Origin: Olsenella profusa
GTDB taxonomy: Bacteria; Actinomycetota; Coriobacteriia; Coriobacteriales; Atopobiaceae
NCBI RefSeq assembly: GCF_016900315.1
Contig: NZ_JACSNQ010000001.1
Location: 62,001 to 126,000, forward strand
Direction: 5' to 3'
DNA length: 64,000 nt
Part shown: one piece after another, positions 50,641 to 60,097 of the stretch
Numbering within the stretch: position 1 is the stretch's first letter
Layout: each line of letters opens with the position of its first letter
Notes under the pieces: model-generated
Databases searched by the model: none
Told to the model about the DNA's origin: nothing
Seen by the model: the letters and a program-made list of their open reading frames with translations, nothing else
Translations under genes and position numbers: made by a program

Positions 50641-51609
50641 AGGACCGTGCGGTGCGCTCGGGGAGCTCGACGGCGCGGTAGGCGTCGAGCAGCGCGCACA
50701 GGCGGCTATCTGGGAGCGGATGTCCACCCCGGTGTCGGTGTCGCCCACGGTGAGGGGTCGGGGCTCGACCTCGAAGCGGTCGTCGTCGCTCATGATGTCC
50801 GCGTTGAGGTCGAGCACGTCTGCGATGGACGCGAAGGGGCGGTGGGCCTTGATGCGCATGCCCCGCGGGTCGGCGATGAGCGTGTAGCCGGCGATTCCGG
50901 TCGTCTTGTGGTACGCCTGGCAGAAGCCGCCGTCGATGACGACGAGCCTGCCTCCGGCTCGCACCGGGCGCTCGCCCGCGGAGGCGTGCACCGGGGTGTG
51001 CCCGTTGATGATGTGGCCGCGCTCGGGGTCGCAGCCAAACTCCTCGAGGACGCGCCGGCAGGTGGCCGGGTCGTCGGTGAGCGCGTAGGGGTCGCGCGCG
51101 TCCAGGGTGGGGAAGTCGCGCGTGCGCAGCTCGAACGACCTCCCGCCCACCTAGCAGGTCCCGCGCCCGACGTCGACGTGCCCGAGCAGCAGGCGGTCCT
51201 CCATGTGCCAGTTGGGGTGGCGCAGGATGGTCTGGCCCTCGAGCTTGAACAGGATCACGGAGATGGTCTTCTCGACGGGGCTCATCCCGTCGTCGGCACG
51301 GTAGGTGGCCTCGGCGAACAGCGCGAGCTCGCGCAGCGACACCCCGTAGGCGCCCTCGAGGATCTTGAGGGAGTCGTAGTGGATGTTGTTGCGGATGACG
51401 GCGGCGAGGCACGCGGCGGACCCGGCCGCCGCCCCCATCCAGACGATGTCGTGGTTGCCCCACTGCAGGTCGACGGAGTGGTACTCCATGAGGCGGTCGC
51501 AGATCATGTCGGCGTACTCGGCCGGCATGGCCTTGCGCACCTTGGAGCGGGTGTAGGAGTCGGAGAGGTAGCGCGCCAGCCTCACGAGGCGCATGAGGGT
51601 GATCGCGTA
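50639..51609 (-). pseudogene. fbp: Fructose-1,6-bisphosphatase class III, decayed
   Basis: Translated blocks match the Bacillus-type class III enzyme (about 640-670 aa): RYLSDSYTRSKVRKAMPAEYA, EYHSVDLQWGNHDIVWMGAAAG, FKLEGQTILRHPNWHMEDRLLL, RRVLEEFGCDPERGHIINGHTPV and IDGGFCQAYHKTTGIAGYTLI. There are two in-frame TAG stops (51612-51610, at the conserved Trp of 'EWY', and 51153-51151), two large in-frame deletions (near 51508, removing the GDIFDRGP metal site, and near 51080) and a frameshift near 50700 before the last residues. Gluconeogenic activity is certainly lost from this copy. Confidence 0.88.
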
Positions 51610-52902
51610 CTACTCGTCGGTGGCGACGCCCTCCTCGCGCAGGCGGCGCAGCTTTCGGTGCGGGTAGTAGATGAGCGTGCAGAGGTCGGCCTGCTCGGCG
51701 CTCGTGAGCTCGAGCCGGAAGGTGTCTGCGACGCGCTCGCGTATGACGCCCGAGCAGTTGCTGAGGATGTGCTTGAAGGCGTCGTACTCGCCGTGGACGT
51801 CAGAGACGAAGTGCTCGGTCCCCTTGGGCAGGCTGAGCGTGGTCTCGGCCGCCGCGTCGAGGCCGCCCACGTGCGTGACCATGACGGAGGGGTCCACGCG
51901 CCCGGCCGCCGTGAGCTCGAGCGACTCCACCATGTCGGCGGTGTTGCCGCCGGTGGTGCCCATGACGTGGTGGCTGCCGTAGTGGACCTCGTAGAAGTTC
52001 ATCTCGGCCTTGAAGTTCTTGTCGGTGGGGCCGGCGAAGAAGTTGAGGCAGCCGTCGCGGCCGAGGATGGCGTCGGAGAGCGTGACCACGGGAGCCACGG
52101 GCGCGTAGCAGAGCACGTCGTCGAACCCGGTGCCGCCCGAGACCTCGCGCAGGGCCGCCACCTGGTCATCGTAGGCGCCGTTGTTGACGAAGACGAGCTC
52201 GATGCCCGTCTCGGCCTTGATCTCCTCGGGCGGGAAGAGCTCGGCGGCGCGGTCCAGCCGGTCCTGGTTGATGTCGGCCACCATCACGAGGCTCGGCCTG
52301 CGGTCGCAGTGCAGCGCGTAGGTGAGCGCGCCGAGTCCCATGGGGCCCGCGCCGGCCACGATGGCGAGCTTGCCGCCCTCGCGGATGCCCATCTCGTGGG
52401 TGTAGACGCCCATCTGCGTGTGGTAGGCCGCGTGGAAGGCGCCGATCGAGCAGCTCATGGGCTCGGCGAGCGACGCCTGGTAGTAGGCCTCGCCGGTGTA
52501 CTCGAGCAGGCAGTCGCACTCCATGACCTCGGCGGGCAGGATGCAGTAGGTGGCGTCGCCGCCGCAGAACTCGTAGGAGTAGCCGGGGCTCCACATGGTG
52601 CCCTTGTAGTTGAGCGCTGGCTGGATGGTGAACTTCATTCCGGGCCTGAAGCGGTCGGCCCACTTGGAGCCCACCTTGACGATGTCGCCGGCGAACTCGT
52701 GGCCCATGATCGCGGGGTGCTCGGCCACGTCCTCGTGGACGCGCTTGTGCTCGACGCCCAGGGTCGCGCACTTGTAGGTGGACATGCAGATGCTGTCGGA
52801 GACGACCTTGACGAGCACCTCGTCGTCGGCGATCTCGGGGAGCTCGAACTCCTCGAGCCTCAGGTCGTTTGCCGCGTGGAGACGCACTGCCTTTGCCTTC
52901 AT
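51610..52902 (-). CDS. In-frame chimera: SorE-like sugar-phosphate dehydrogenase joined to the start of class III FBPase
   Basis: Residues 1-360 match zinc-type medium-chain dehydrogenases of the L-sorbose-1-phosphate reductase (SorE) group: LRLEEFELPEI, AIMGHEFAGDIVKVG, PALNYKGTMWSPGYS, YCILPAEVMECDCLL, GAGPMGLGALTYALHC, CLNFFAGPTDKNFKAEMNFY and THVGGLDAAAETTLSLP. At this point (near 51825) the family's last 20 or so residues are replaced by KGTEHFVSDVHGEYDAFKHIL, the FBPase N-terminus, ending at a TAG. The junction lies in the shared Leu-Pro. AAGGGAATG precedes ATG 52902. Whether the 430-aa fusion folds is unknown. Confidence 0.8.
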   Translation of the reverse strand: MKAKAVRLHAANDLRLEEFELPEIADDEVLVKVVSDSICMSTYKCATLGVEHKRVHEDVAEHPAIMGHEFAGDIVKVGSKWADRFRPGMKFTIQPALNYKGTMWSPGYSYEFCGGDATYCILPAEVMECDCLLEYTGEAYYQASLAEPMSCSIGAFHAAYHTQMGVYTHEMGIREGGKLAIVAGAGPMGLGALTYALHCDRRPSLVMVADINQDRLDRAAELFPPEEIKAETGIELVFVNNGAYDDQVAALREVSGGTGFDDVLCYAPVAPVVTLSDAILGRDGCLNFFAGPTDKNFKAEMNFYEVHYGSHHVMGTTGGNTADMVESLELTAAGRVDPSVMVTHVGGLDAAAETTLSLPKGTEHFVSDVHGEYDAFKHILSNCSGVIRERVADTFRLELTSAEQADLCTLIYYPHRKLRRLREEGVATDE

Positions 52903-52968
52903 GGTTTCATTCCCTTCTGACTCGGGGCCCGTCGGCCCTTACGTCCTCTGTTGGTTCGAAAGTCGCCC

Positions 52969-53721
52969 CTAGAGCCGCTCGAGCGTCACGCGCGGGAGGA
53001 GCTCGTCGACGAGCGAGCGCTCTGCGGCCTGCGTGCCCGTCTGCATGACGTTCGCCGCGCCGGTGGCCATCGCCAGGCGCACCGCGTCCTCGAGGTCCAT
53101 GCCCCTCTCCTGGGCGTAGGCGAGCGCGTCCACCACCGAGTCGCCGGCGCTCACCGTGGAGCCCATCTTGACCCTGGGGGAGCGGGCGAGAAGAACCCGC
53201 TCGCCGTCGGCGACTACGGCGCCCGTGCCGCCCTTGGAGACCACGACGCGGCCCACGCCTCCCCGCACGAGCCGGTGCGCCTCGTCGGCGACCTGGGCCT
53301 CGGTCTCGAGCGCGTGCCCGCACAGGCGGGAGAGCTCGGCGTCGTTGGGCTTGGCGAGGAAGGGGCAGGCGTCGAGGCCGCGGGCGAGCGCCTCGCCGTC
53401 GGCGTCGAGGAACACGAGCGCGCCGGCGCCCGCGCAGGCGCGGCACCACGCGTCGTAGGTGCCCACGGGCGCCCCGGCGGGCAGGCTCCCGGAGAGGACC
53501 ACCACGTCACCCGCCGCGATCGCGCCCACGAGCGCGGAGAGCATGGCGTCGAGCTGGGCCACGCCGGCCTCGGGGCCGGGCTCGTTGATGTCGGTGTGGG
53601 TCTCGAGCTCGGGGTCGTTGACCTTGAGGTTGGTGCGGGCCTCTCCCATGGCCTCGAAGGCCCAGACGTCGATGCCCTGCTCGGCGAGCATCGCCGGAGC
53701 CCCCGACACCACGATGCTCAT
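52969..53721 (-). pseudogene. 1-phosphofructokinase-type PfkB kinase, 5' end missing
   Basis: The remaining 240 or so residues match the C-terminal three quarters of 1-phosphofructokinase/tagatose-6-phosphate kinase: GEARTNLKVNDPELETHTDINEPGPE, VVLSGSLPAG, FLAKPNDAELSRLCG, VVVSKGGTGAV and the catalytic TVSAGDSVVDAL. The first 70-80 residues with the sugar-binding GGKGxN are absent. Homology stops near 53715, exactly where a PTS gene on the other strand begins without its own start. The coding sequence holds GGCGAGAAGAACC (53187-53199). Confidence 0.82.
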
Positions 53722-55297
53722 GGGCGCCATGGTCATGGGCCCCTTCGCGGGCTGGGTCATAAAGACCTTCGACCGCCTCATGGAGGGGCACACCCCCGCG
53801 GGCTTCGAGATGCTCGTCGACAACTTCTCCGTGGGCATCGTCGGCATGCTGCTCTCGATGCTCGGCTACGTGCTCATCGGCCCGGTCATGACCACCATCC
53901 TGAGCGTGCTCATGGGCGGCGTCTCGATCCTCATCCAGTACAGCCTCATGCCGCTGCTCGCCATCTTCATCGAGCCCGCCAAGGTGCTCTTCCTCAACAA
54001 CGCGATCAACCACGGCATCTTCACGCCGATCGGCATCGCCCAGGCCCAGGAGACCGGCCGCTCGATCATGTACATGCTCGAGGCGAACCCCGGCCCCGGG
54101 CTCGGCGTGCTCCTCGCGTACTGCTTCTTCTGCAGAGACAAGAAAACGCGTCAGTCCGCCCCCGGCGCGGTGATCATCCACTTCCTCGGCGGCATCCACG
54201 AGATCTACTTCCCGTACGTGCTCATGAACCCCAAGGTCATCATCGCGCCGATCGTGGGCAACATGTGCGCCATCGCCTGGTTCAGCTTCACCGGCGCCGG
54301 GCTCACCTCGGCGGCCTCGCCCGGCTCGATCATCGCCTTCCTCTCGATGACGCCCTCCGAGTACATGGTCACCAACATCATCGGCGTGGCCATCGCCGCC
54401 GCGGTCTCGTTCGTGATCGCCGTGCCGCTCGTGCGCTCCATGGCCGTGGCCGACATCGACCAGGCGAGCCAGCAGATGCGCGAGATGAAGGGCACCGCCG
54501 AGGCGGCCGTCATCTCCGACACCGAGGGCGGCAAGATAGTCTTTGCCTGCGACGCGGGCATGGGCTCATCGGCCATGGGCGCCACGCGCTTCCGCAACCG
54601 CGTCAAGGCGGAGCGGCCCGACCTCACCGTGGAGCACTCGAGCGTGGACAGCGTCCCCGCCGACGCCGACATCGTGGTGTGCCAGCGCGTGCTCTCCGAG
54701 CGCGCCCGCAAGAGCGCCCCGAGCGCGCAGATCGTGACCATTGACAACTTCCTCGACGACCCCGCGCTCGACGCGCTCTACGACGCGCTCACCAAGATCA
54801 GCCACGCGGCCCAGCTCATCGAGACCACGCCCGCCCCGGCGCCCGAGCCCGCCGACCAGGAGCGCCCGAGCCTCTCGATCGGCGCGGAGGACGTCGTGCT
54901 TGGCCTCGCGCCGGTGGACCGCGAGCGCTGCATCCGCGACTCCGGCGCTCTGCTCGTCGCGCGCGGCTGCGTGAGCGAGCCCTACGTCGACGCCATGGTC
55001 GAGCGCGACCGCCTTACGAGCGTCTACATCGGCATGGGCATCGCGATCCCGCACGGCACCAACGAGGCGAAGGACAGCGTCGTGCGCACGGGCGTCGTGC
55101 TCCAGCAGTACCCCGAGGGGGTCGACTTTGACGGCGAGCGCGCCCAGCTGGTCTTTGGCATCGCGGGCAGGGGGGAGGAGCACCTCGAGGTGCTGGCCAA
55201 CATCTGCCGGATCCTCGAGGACGAGGCCGTGCTCGAGAAGATGAAGACCACCGACGACGTCGACTGGGTCGTCCGCGTGCTCTCCGGCCGCGCCTAG
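53704..55297 (+). pseudogene. Hexitol (mannitol-type) PTS EIICBA, 5' end missing
   Basis: About 530 residues match MtlA (about 640) from 'MLMGAMVMGPFAGWVIKTFDRL' onward: the rest of the IIC domain with FIEPAKVLFLNNAINHG, EANPGPGLGVLLAY and GGIHEIYFPYVLM, IIB with the phospho-Cys in FACDAGMGSSAMG, and IIA with the phospho-His in GMGIAIPHGTNEA. The first 85-90 residues, about three membrane helices, are missing. ATG 53714 is in frame but has no proper ribosome site. It is joined head-to-head to the truncated kinase. Confidence 0.85.
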
Positions 55298-55327
55298 CCC
55301 GGCCCGCATCCGTGGCGGCCCGTCCCC

Positions 55328-55358
55328 GCGCCCGGGCGGGAGCGTCTCGCCCGGGCGC
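55328..55358. terminator. 11-bp perfect hairpin after the PTS remnant
   Basis: GCGCCCGGGCG (55328-55338) and CGCCCGGGCGC (55348-55358) around a 9-nt loop. No T run follows. Confidence 0.65.
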
Positions 55359-55374
55359 CCGGCGGATGTGATGC

Positions 55375-55380
55375 TATACT
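55375..55380 (+). promoter_or_regulatory. adhE extended -10 box
   Basis: TG-C-TATACT, about 105 bp before the adhE start, leaves room for a leader. No convincing -35 is visible. Confidence 0.5.
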
Positions 55381-55485
55381 TCAAGGGATGCAGACGTGTG
55401 GCCAAGCCAGACCGCTTCACCCTGTCCTTTGTACGACCGTGCGCCCGACGCGTCGCGCGTGCGGCCCGAGTAATAGGAGGAACGC

Positions 55486-58107
55486 ATGGCAGACAATGTT
55501 CAGACCACGATTGACAGCGTAGAGGCGCTGCAGGAACGCATCAAGCAGATGCGCGCCGCGCAGGCCGAGTTCGCCAAGTTCACCCAGGAGCAGGTGGACA
55601 AGATCTTCTACGAGGCCGCGATGGCCGCCAACAAGGCCCGCATCCCGCTGGCCAAGATGGCCGTCGAGGAGACCGGCTACGGCATTATGGAGGACAAGGT
55701 CATCAAGAACCACTACGCCTCCGAGTACATCTACAACAAGTACAAGAACATGAGGACCTGCGACGTCATCTCCGACGACAAGGCCTTCGGCTACAAGCAG
55801 GTCGCCGAGCCTCTCGGCCTCGTCGCCGCCGTCATCCCGACGACCAACCCCACCTCCACCGCCATCTTCAAGACGCTCATCTGCCTGAAGACGCGCAACG
55901 CCATCCTCATCTCCCCGCACCCGCGCGCCAAGAAGTGCACCGCCGAGGCCGCCCGCATCGTGCGTGACGCCGCCGAGGCCGCCGGCTGCCCCAAGGGCAT
56001 CATCGACTGGATCGACGTGCCCTCGCTCGACATGACCGCCGAGCTCATGCGCTCCGCCGACATCATCCTCGCCACCGGCGGCCCGGGCATGGTCAACGCC
56101 GCGTACTCCTCCGGCAAGCCGGCCCTGGGCGTCGGCCCGGGCAACAACCCCGCCATCATCGACGACACCGCCGACGTCGAGCTCTCCGTGAACTCCATCA
56201 TCCACTCCAAGACCTTCGACAACGGCATGATCTGCGCCACCGAGCAGAACGTCATCGTGCTCGACAAGATCTATGACGCCGTGAAGGCCGAGTTCCAGAA
56301 GCGCGGCTGCTACTTCCTGCAGGGCGAGGAGATCGCCAAGGTCGGCAACACCGTCATCGTCAACGGCGGCGTGAACGCCAAGATGGTCGGCCAGCCCGCG
56401 CCCAAGATCGCCGAGGCCGCAGGCGTGGAGGTCCCCGCCAGCACCAAGGTCCTCATCGGCGAGGTCGAGTCCGTCGAGCCCTCCGAGCCCTGGGCCCACG
56501 AGAAGCTGACCACCATCCTCGGCATGTACCGCGCCACGGACTGGGAGGACGCGCTCTCCAAGGCCGAGCGCCTCATCGCCGACGGCGGCTACGGCCACAC
56601 GAGCTCGCTGTTCATCGACACGCGCGAGACCGAGAAGATGGCAGAGCACGCCAAGCGCATGAAGACCTGCCGCATCCTCATCAACACCCCGGCCGCGCAG
56701 GGCGGCATCGGCGACATCTACAACTTCAAGATGCCCCCGTCGCTCACCCTCGGCTGCGGCTCCTGGGGCGGCAACTCCGTCTCCGGCAACGTCGGCCCGC
56801 AGCACCTGCTGAACATCAAGTCCGTCGCAGAGAGGCGTGAGAACATGCTCTGGTTCCGTACCCCCGAGAAGGTCTTCTTCAAGAAGGGCTGCATGCCCGT
56901 GGCCCTGCGCGAGCTCTCCGAGGTCTACGGCAAGAAGCGTGCCTTCATCGTCACCGACTCCTTCCTCTACAAGAGCGGCTTCACCAAGAAGATCGAGGAG
57001 TCCCTGGACGAGCAGGGCATCGTCTACTCCAGCTTCTGGTCCATCTCGCCCGACCCCAAGCTTCAGGACTGCGAGAAGGGTCTCGAGCAGCTCAAGGCCT
57101 TCGAGCCCGACTGCATCATCGCCATCGGCGGCGGCTCCGCCATGGACGCCGGCAAGATCATGTGGATGATGTACGAGCACCCCGAGGCCAAGTTCGAGGA
57201 CATGGCCATGGACTTCATGGACATCCGCAAGCGCGTCTACACCTTCCCGGAGATGGGCCAGAAGGCCTTCTTCGTGGCCATCCCCACCTCCTCCGGCACC
57301 GGCTCCGAGGTGACGCCGTTCTCGATCATCACCGACGCCAACACCGGCACCAAGTGGCCGATCGCCGACTACCAGCTCCTGCCGAACATGGCCATCGTTG
57401 ACACCGACAACATGATGACCCAGCCCAAGGGCCTGACCGCCGCCTCCGGCGTCGACGTGCTCACCCACGCTCTCGAGGCCTACGTCTCCGTCATGGCGTC
57501 CGACTTCACCGACGGCATCGCGCTGCGCGCCATGAAGCTCGTGCTGACCTACCTCGAGCGTGCCTATGACGACGGCACCGACGTCGAGGCCCGTGACCAC
57601 ATGGCCAACGCCTCGTGCCTGGCCGGCATGGCCTTCGCCAACGCCTTCCTCGGCGTCAACCACTCGATGGCCCACAAGCTCGGCGCCTACCACCACATCG
57701 CCCACGGCCTGGCCAACGCCGTCATCCTGACGCGTGTCATGCGCTACAATGCCGCCGAGCGCCCGGTGAAGATGGGCACCTTCCCGCAGTACGACCACCC
57801 GAAGACCCTGCACCGCTACGCCGAGGCCGGCCGCTTCTGCGGCATCCAGGGCGCCGACGACCGCGAGGTCTTCGAGAACTTCATCGCCCGCATCGAGGAG
57901 CTCAAGGCCCACGTGGGCGTGCCCGAGACGATCGCCGGCTTTGGCGTGACCGAGGAGGACTTCCTCGCCACGCTCGACGAGATGTCCGAGAACGCCTTCA
58001 ACGACCAGTGCACCGGCGCCAACCCGCGCTACCCGCTCGTGTCCGAGATCAAGGAGCTCTACCTCGACGCCTTCTACGGCCGCGAGGCGACCTCCTACGA
58101 GGACTAG
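55486..58107 (+). CDS. adhE: Bifunctional acetaldehyde-CoA / alcohol dehydrogenase
   Basis: Reduces acetyl-CoA to acetaldehyde and then ethanol, the main NADH sink of mixed-acid fermentation; forms spirosomes. The 873-aa protein has an N-terminal aldehyde dehydrogenase (about 1-440, catalytic Cys in DNGMICATEQNV) and a C-terminal iron-dependent alcohol dehydrogenase (about 450-873, GGGSAMDAGK, PTSSGTGSEVTPF, and iron ligands in NHSMAHKLGAYHHIAHGLANA). AGGAGG precedes ATG 55486. Codon bias is extreme, in keeping with high expression. Confidence 0.97.
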   Translation: MADNVQTTIDSVEALQERIKQMRAAQAEFAKFTQEQVDKIFYEAAMAANKARIPLAKMAVEETGYGIMEDKVIKNHYASEYIYNKYKNMRTCDVISDDKAFGYKQVAEPLGLVAAVIPTTNPTSTAIFKTLICLKTRNAILISPHPRAKKCTAEAARIVRDAAEAAGCPKGIIDWIDVPSLDMTAELMRSADIILATGGPGMVNAAYSSGKPALGVGPGNNPAIIDDTADVELSVNSIIHSKTFDNGMICATEQNVIVLDKIYDAVKAEFQKRGCYFLQGEEIAKVGNTVIVNGGVNAKMVGQPAPKIAEAAGVEVPASTKVLIGEVESVEPSEPWAHEKLTTILGMYRATDWEDALSKAERLIADGGYGHTSSLFIDTRETEKMAEHAKRMKTCRILINTPAAQGGIGDIYNFKMPPSLTLGCGSWGGNSVSGNVGPQHLLNIKSVAERRENMLWFRTPEKVFFKKGCMPVALRELSEVYGKKRAFIVTDSFLYKSGFTKKIEESLDEQGIVYSSFWSISPDPKLQDCEKGLEQLKAFEPDCIIAIGGGSAMDAGKIMWMMYEHPEAKFEDMAMDFMDIRKRVYTFPEMGQKAFFVAIPTSSGTGSEVTPFSIITDANTGTKWPIADYQLLPNMAIVDTDNMMTQPKGLTAASGVDVLTHALEAYVSVMASDFTDGIALRAMKLVLTYLERAYDDGTDVEARDHMANASCLAGMAFANAFLGVNHSMAHKLGAYHHIAHGLANAVILTRVMRYNAAERPVKMGTFPQYDHPKTLHRYAEAGRFCGIQGADDREVFENFIARIEELKAHVGVPETIAGFGVTEEDFLATLDEMSENAFNDQCTGANPRYPLVSEIKELYLDAFYGREATSYED

Positions 58108-58146
58108 TCCGCACAGGTTCTTCTCGTTGCCCAGAAGGAGGCAGCA

Positions 58147-58920
58147 ATGGAACTTTCTGACAGCAAGCAGGTTATCGTCGAGCGTCACAACAAGGTCGTC
58201 TACGTTGACGGAGACCGCATCGTCAAGGTGTTCAAGGCCGGCAAGCCCGCCTCGGACGTCTTCAACGAGGCGCTGAACCTCGCGCGCGTCACCGAGGCCG
58301 GCGTCCGCGTTCCGAAGGTCCTGGAGGTCTCCCAGGTCGCCGATGGCGCCTGGGCCCTCTCCACGGAGTACGTCCCGGGCGTCACCATGCGCTCGCTCAT
58401 GGACGCCGCTGAGGGCACGGACGAGTACGACAAACTTCTCGACCAGTTCGTGGACTTCCAGATCGAGATCCAGGGCACGCCCGCCCCGGAGCTCCTCAAG
58501 GACCAGAAGACCAAGATTGCCGGCATGGTGGGCAAGGCCCCCGGCCTCGACCCGTCCGTCCGCTACGACCTCCAGATGCGCGCCGACCGCATGGCGCCCG
58601 GCCGCAGCATCTGCCACTGTGACTTCAACCCGTCCAACGTGATCGTGACCGACGACGGCACGCTCTACGCCTGCGACTGGACCCACGTCACCCGTGGCCT
58701 GCCCGAGGCCGACGCCGCGATGACCTACATCCTCTTCAAGATGTACCACCCCGGCCACGCCGAGAAGTACCTCGACGTCTTCTCCAAGAAGGCGGACGTG
58801 GCCAAGCAGAAGGTGCACTACTGGGTGCCCGTCATGGCCGCCGCCGAGCTCTCCCGCGGCCGCAAGGACGCCGAGGAGTTCCTCCGCAGCCAGGTCGACG
58901 CCGCGCTCGACATCGACTAG
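58147..58920 (+). CDS. Aminoglycoside phosphotransferase/choline-kinase-fold protein
   Basis: A 257-aa small-molecule kinase. It has VYVDGDRIVKVFKAG (Lys of the ATP site), STEYVPGVTMRSLMD (hinge), the catalytic loop ICHCDFNPSNVIV and the metal-binding DWTHVTRG in place of DFE/DWE. The substrate is unknown; genuine resistance enzymes are not specially similar in what I can see. It follows adhE by 39 bp with a diverged motif GGTTCTTCTCGTT in between, and ends in a strong terminator, so it probably shares the adhE transcript. Confidence 0.75.
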   Translation: MELSDSKQVIVERHNKVVYVDGDRIVKVFKAGKPASDVFNEALNLARVTEAGVRVPKVLEVSQVADGAWALSTEYVPGVTMRSLMDAAEGTDEYDKLLDQFVDFQIEIQGTPAPELLKDQKTKIAGMVGKAPGLDPSVRYDLQMRADRMAPGRSICHCDFNPSNVIVTDDGTLYACDWTHVTRGLPEADAAMTYILFKMYHPGHAEKYLDVFSKKADVAKQKVHYWVPVMAAAELSRGRKDAEEFLRSQVDAALDID

Positions 58921-58952
58921 CTCGACTAGCGTCGTCTTAGCAGCTTGGCACA

Positions 58953-58986
58953 GGGCCCGTCAGCTCCGGCTGGCGGGCCCTTTTTT
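58953..58986 (+). terminator. Intrinsic terminator
   Basis: GGGCCCGTCAGC (58953-58964) pairs with GCTGGCGGGCCC (58969-58980), followed by six T. Ends the adhE/kinase unit. Confidence 0.92.
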
Positions 58987-59194
58987 GCTGGGGGGCAAGC
59001 GATCGCTAGGGGGCAAGCACCCACTGGGGATGGAGCGAGTGCCCTGGGGCTGGCCGACGGCGGGCTCGACTGCCCCGGAGCTGACCCCTGGGGGACTGAG
59101 CGCCTCGTTGAGGCGGAACAGGGGCGGCCGTGGGCCTGACGGCGGCGGGCCGTTGGGATAAGCTAGAGTCGTTGGAACAGGGAAGGGGTACAGC

Positions 59195-59848
59195 ATGCGT
59201 GACAAGCGCCCGCTCGTCGTGGTGGCTGCCGTTGCCGTAGTCGCGGTCGTCGTTGCCGTAGCCTTTGCGCTCGGCGCGTTCAAGTCGGACGCGGACCGGG
59301 CGCGGGATGCCGTGTCCGCGCTCATGGAGAGCTACGTGGTTCCACAGGCAGACGAGGACGGCAACGAGCCGGCAGACAGTCCCTGGCCCGCCGCCGACTT
59401 TGGGGACGCTGCCACGATGGCAGTGCTCTCCGCCTATGGCGTGGACCCCGAGGAGTGGCACCGGCACTGCTTCGAGCACCTCTCCTACGAGCTCGGGGAG
59501 GCAAGCGCCGACGGCGACGCCGCCACGGTGAGCGTGACCGTCACCAACGCGAGCCTCTCGGCCGCGCTCGAGGTGGCCGGAGCGAGCTTTACGTCCTTCT
59601 CCGAGACCCAGGACGCTGAGGACCTCTATGCCCAGGGCGGGCGCGCGGCCCTCTTCGCCAAGCTCGTGGATGACGTCTACGCCGGCCTCGACGCTGACGA
59701 GAGCCCCGTCACCACGACGGTCGACGTGCCCTGCCGCAAGGGCGAGGACGGCGCCTGGACTCCCGACGTGGCCGGCAACGCGGCGTTCTTCTCGGCCCTG
59801 TACGGCGGCTCGGACGTGGTGTCGGGCCTCGCGGCGGTTGCGGAGTAG
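59195..59848 (+). CDS. Membrane-anchored extracellular protein of unknown function
   Basis: A 217-aa protein with an N-terminal membrane segment (VVVAAVAVVAVVVAVAFALG, after RDKRP) without lipobox, and an acidic extracellular body. The body has a helical start (DADRARDAVSALMESY), a central strand region (ATVSVTVTNASL) and a final VTTTVDVPCRKGEDGAWTPD segment. This resembles the short 'DUF'-type exported proteins of Coriobacteriia, but I cannot name it. AAGGGG lies before the ATG. Confidence 0.7.
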   Translation: MRDKRPLVVVAAVAVVAVVVAVAFALGAFKSDADRARDAVSALMESYVVPQADEDGNEPADSPWPAADFGDAATMAVLSAYGVDPEEWHRHCFEHLSYELGEASADGDAATVSVTVTNASLSAALEVAGASFTSFSETQDAEDLYAQGGRAALFAKLVDDVYAGLDADESPVTTTVDVPCRKGEDGAWTPDVAGNAAFFSALYGGSDVVSGLAAVAE

Positions 59849-59897
59849 CGCCCGGAGGGCTGGCCCACGGGGTTAGGCGTCTGGGGTGCAGGGTTTA

Positions 59898-60062
59898 GGG
59901 TACGTACACCCTCCTCTTTGGGTACGTACACTTTCACGCCATCAGGTTCTTCTCGCCACGTTCTATACCTGCGGGTTTTCGGCGGCGAGAAGAACGAGCG
60001 CGCCAAACGGGTACGTACCCGTTTATGCGGTGTACGTACCCGTTTGGGCGGTGTACGTACCC
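59898..60062. repeat. GGGTACGTACAC array around the GTTCTTCTCGCC core (array G)
   Basis: GGGTACGTACAC at 59898 and 59920 (22 bp apart), then GGTTCTTCTCGCC (59945-59957), ACCTGCGGGTTTTCGG (59967-59982), an inverted GGCGAGAAGAAC (59984-59995), then inverted words GTACGTACCC at 60011, 60032 and 60053 (21-bp steps). It lies between convergent genes. The word is that of array F. Confidence 0.87.
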
Positions 60063-60097
60063 TCGGCGTGAGGAGGGAGGGCCCCGTCACGCCCCGT

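Noticed and set aside
50257-52920. 887-codon plus-strand frame through the fbp and sorE remnants
   Set aside because: Only the first 100 or so codons look coding (hydrophobic segments, normal codons); the rest is antisense to the decayed genes.
55417-58818. 1133-codon minus-strand frame opposite adhE
   Set aside because: Shadow caused by extreme third-position GC in adhE; no motifs, no start context.
58147-58920. Aminoglycoside-resistance gene
   Set aside because: The fold is right, but the catalytic region (CHCDFNPSNV, DWTH) is that of general small-molecule kinases and the context is metabolic.
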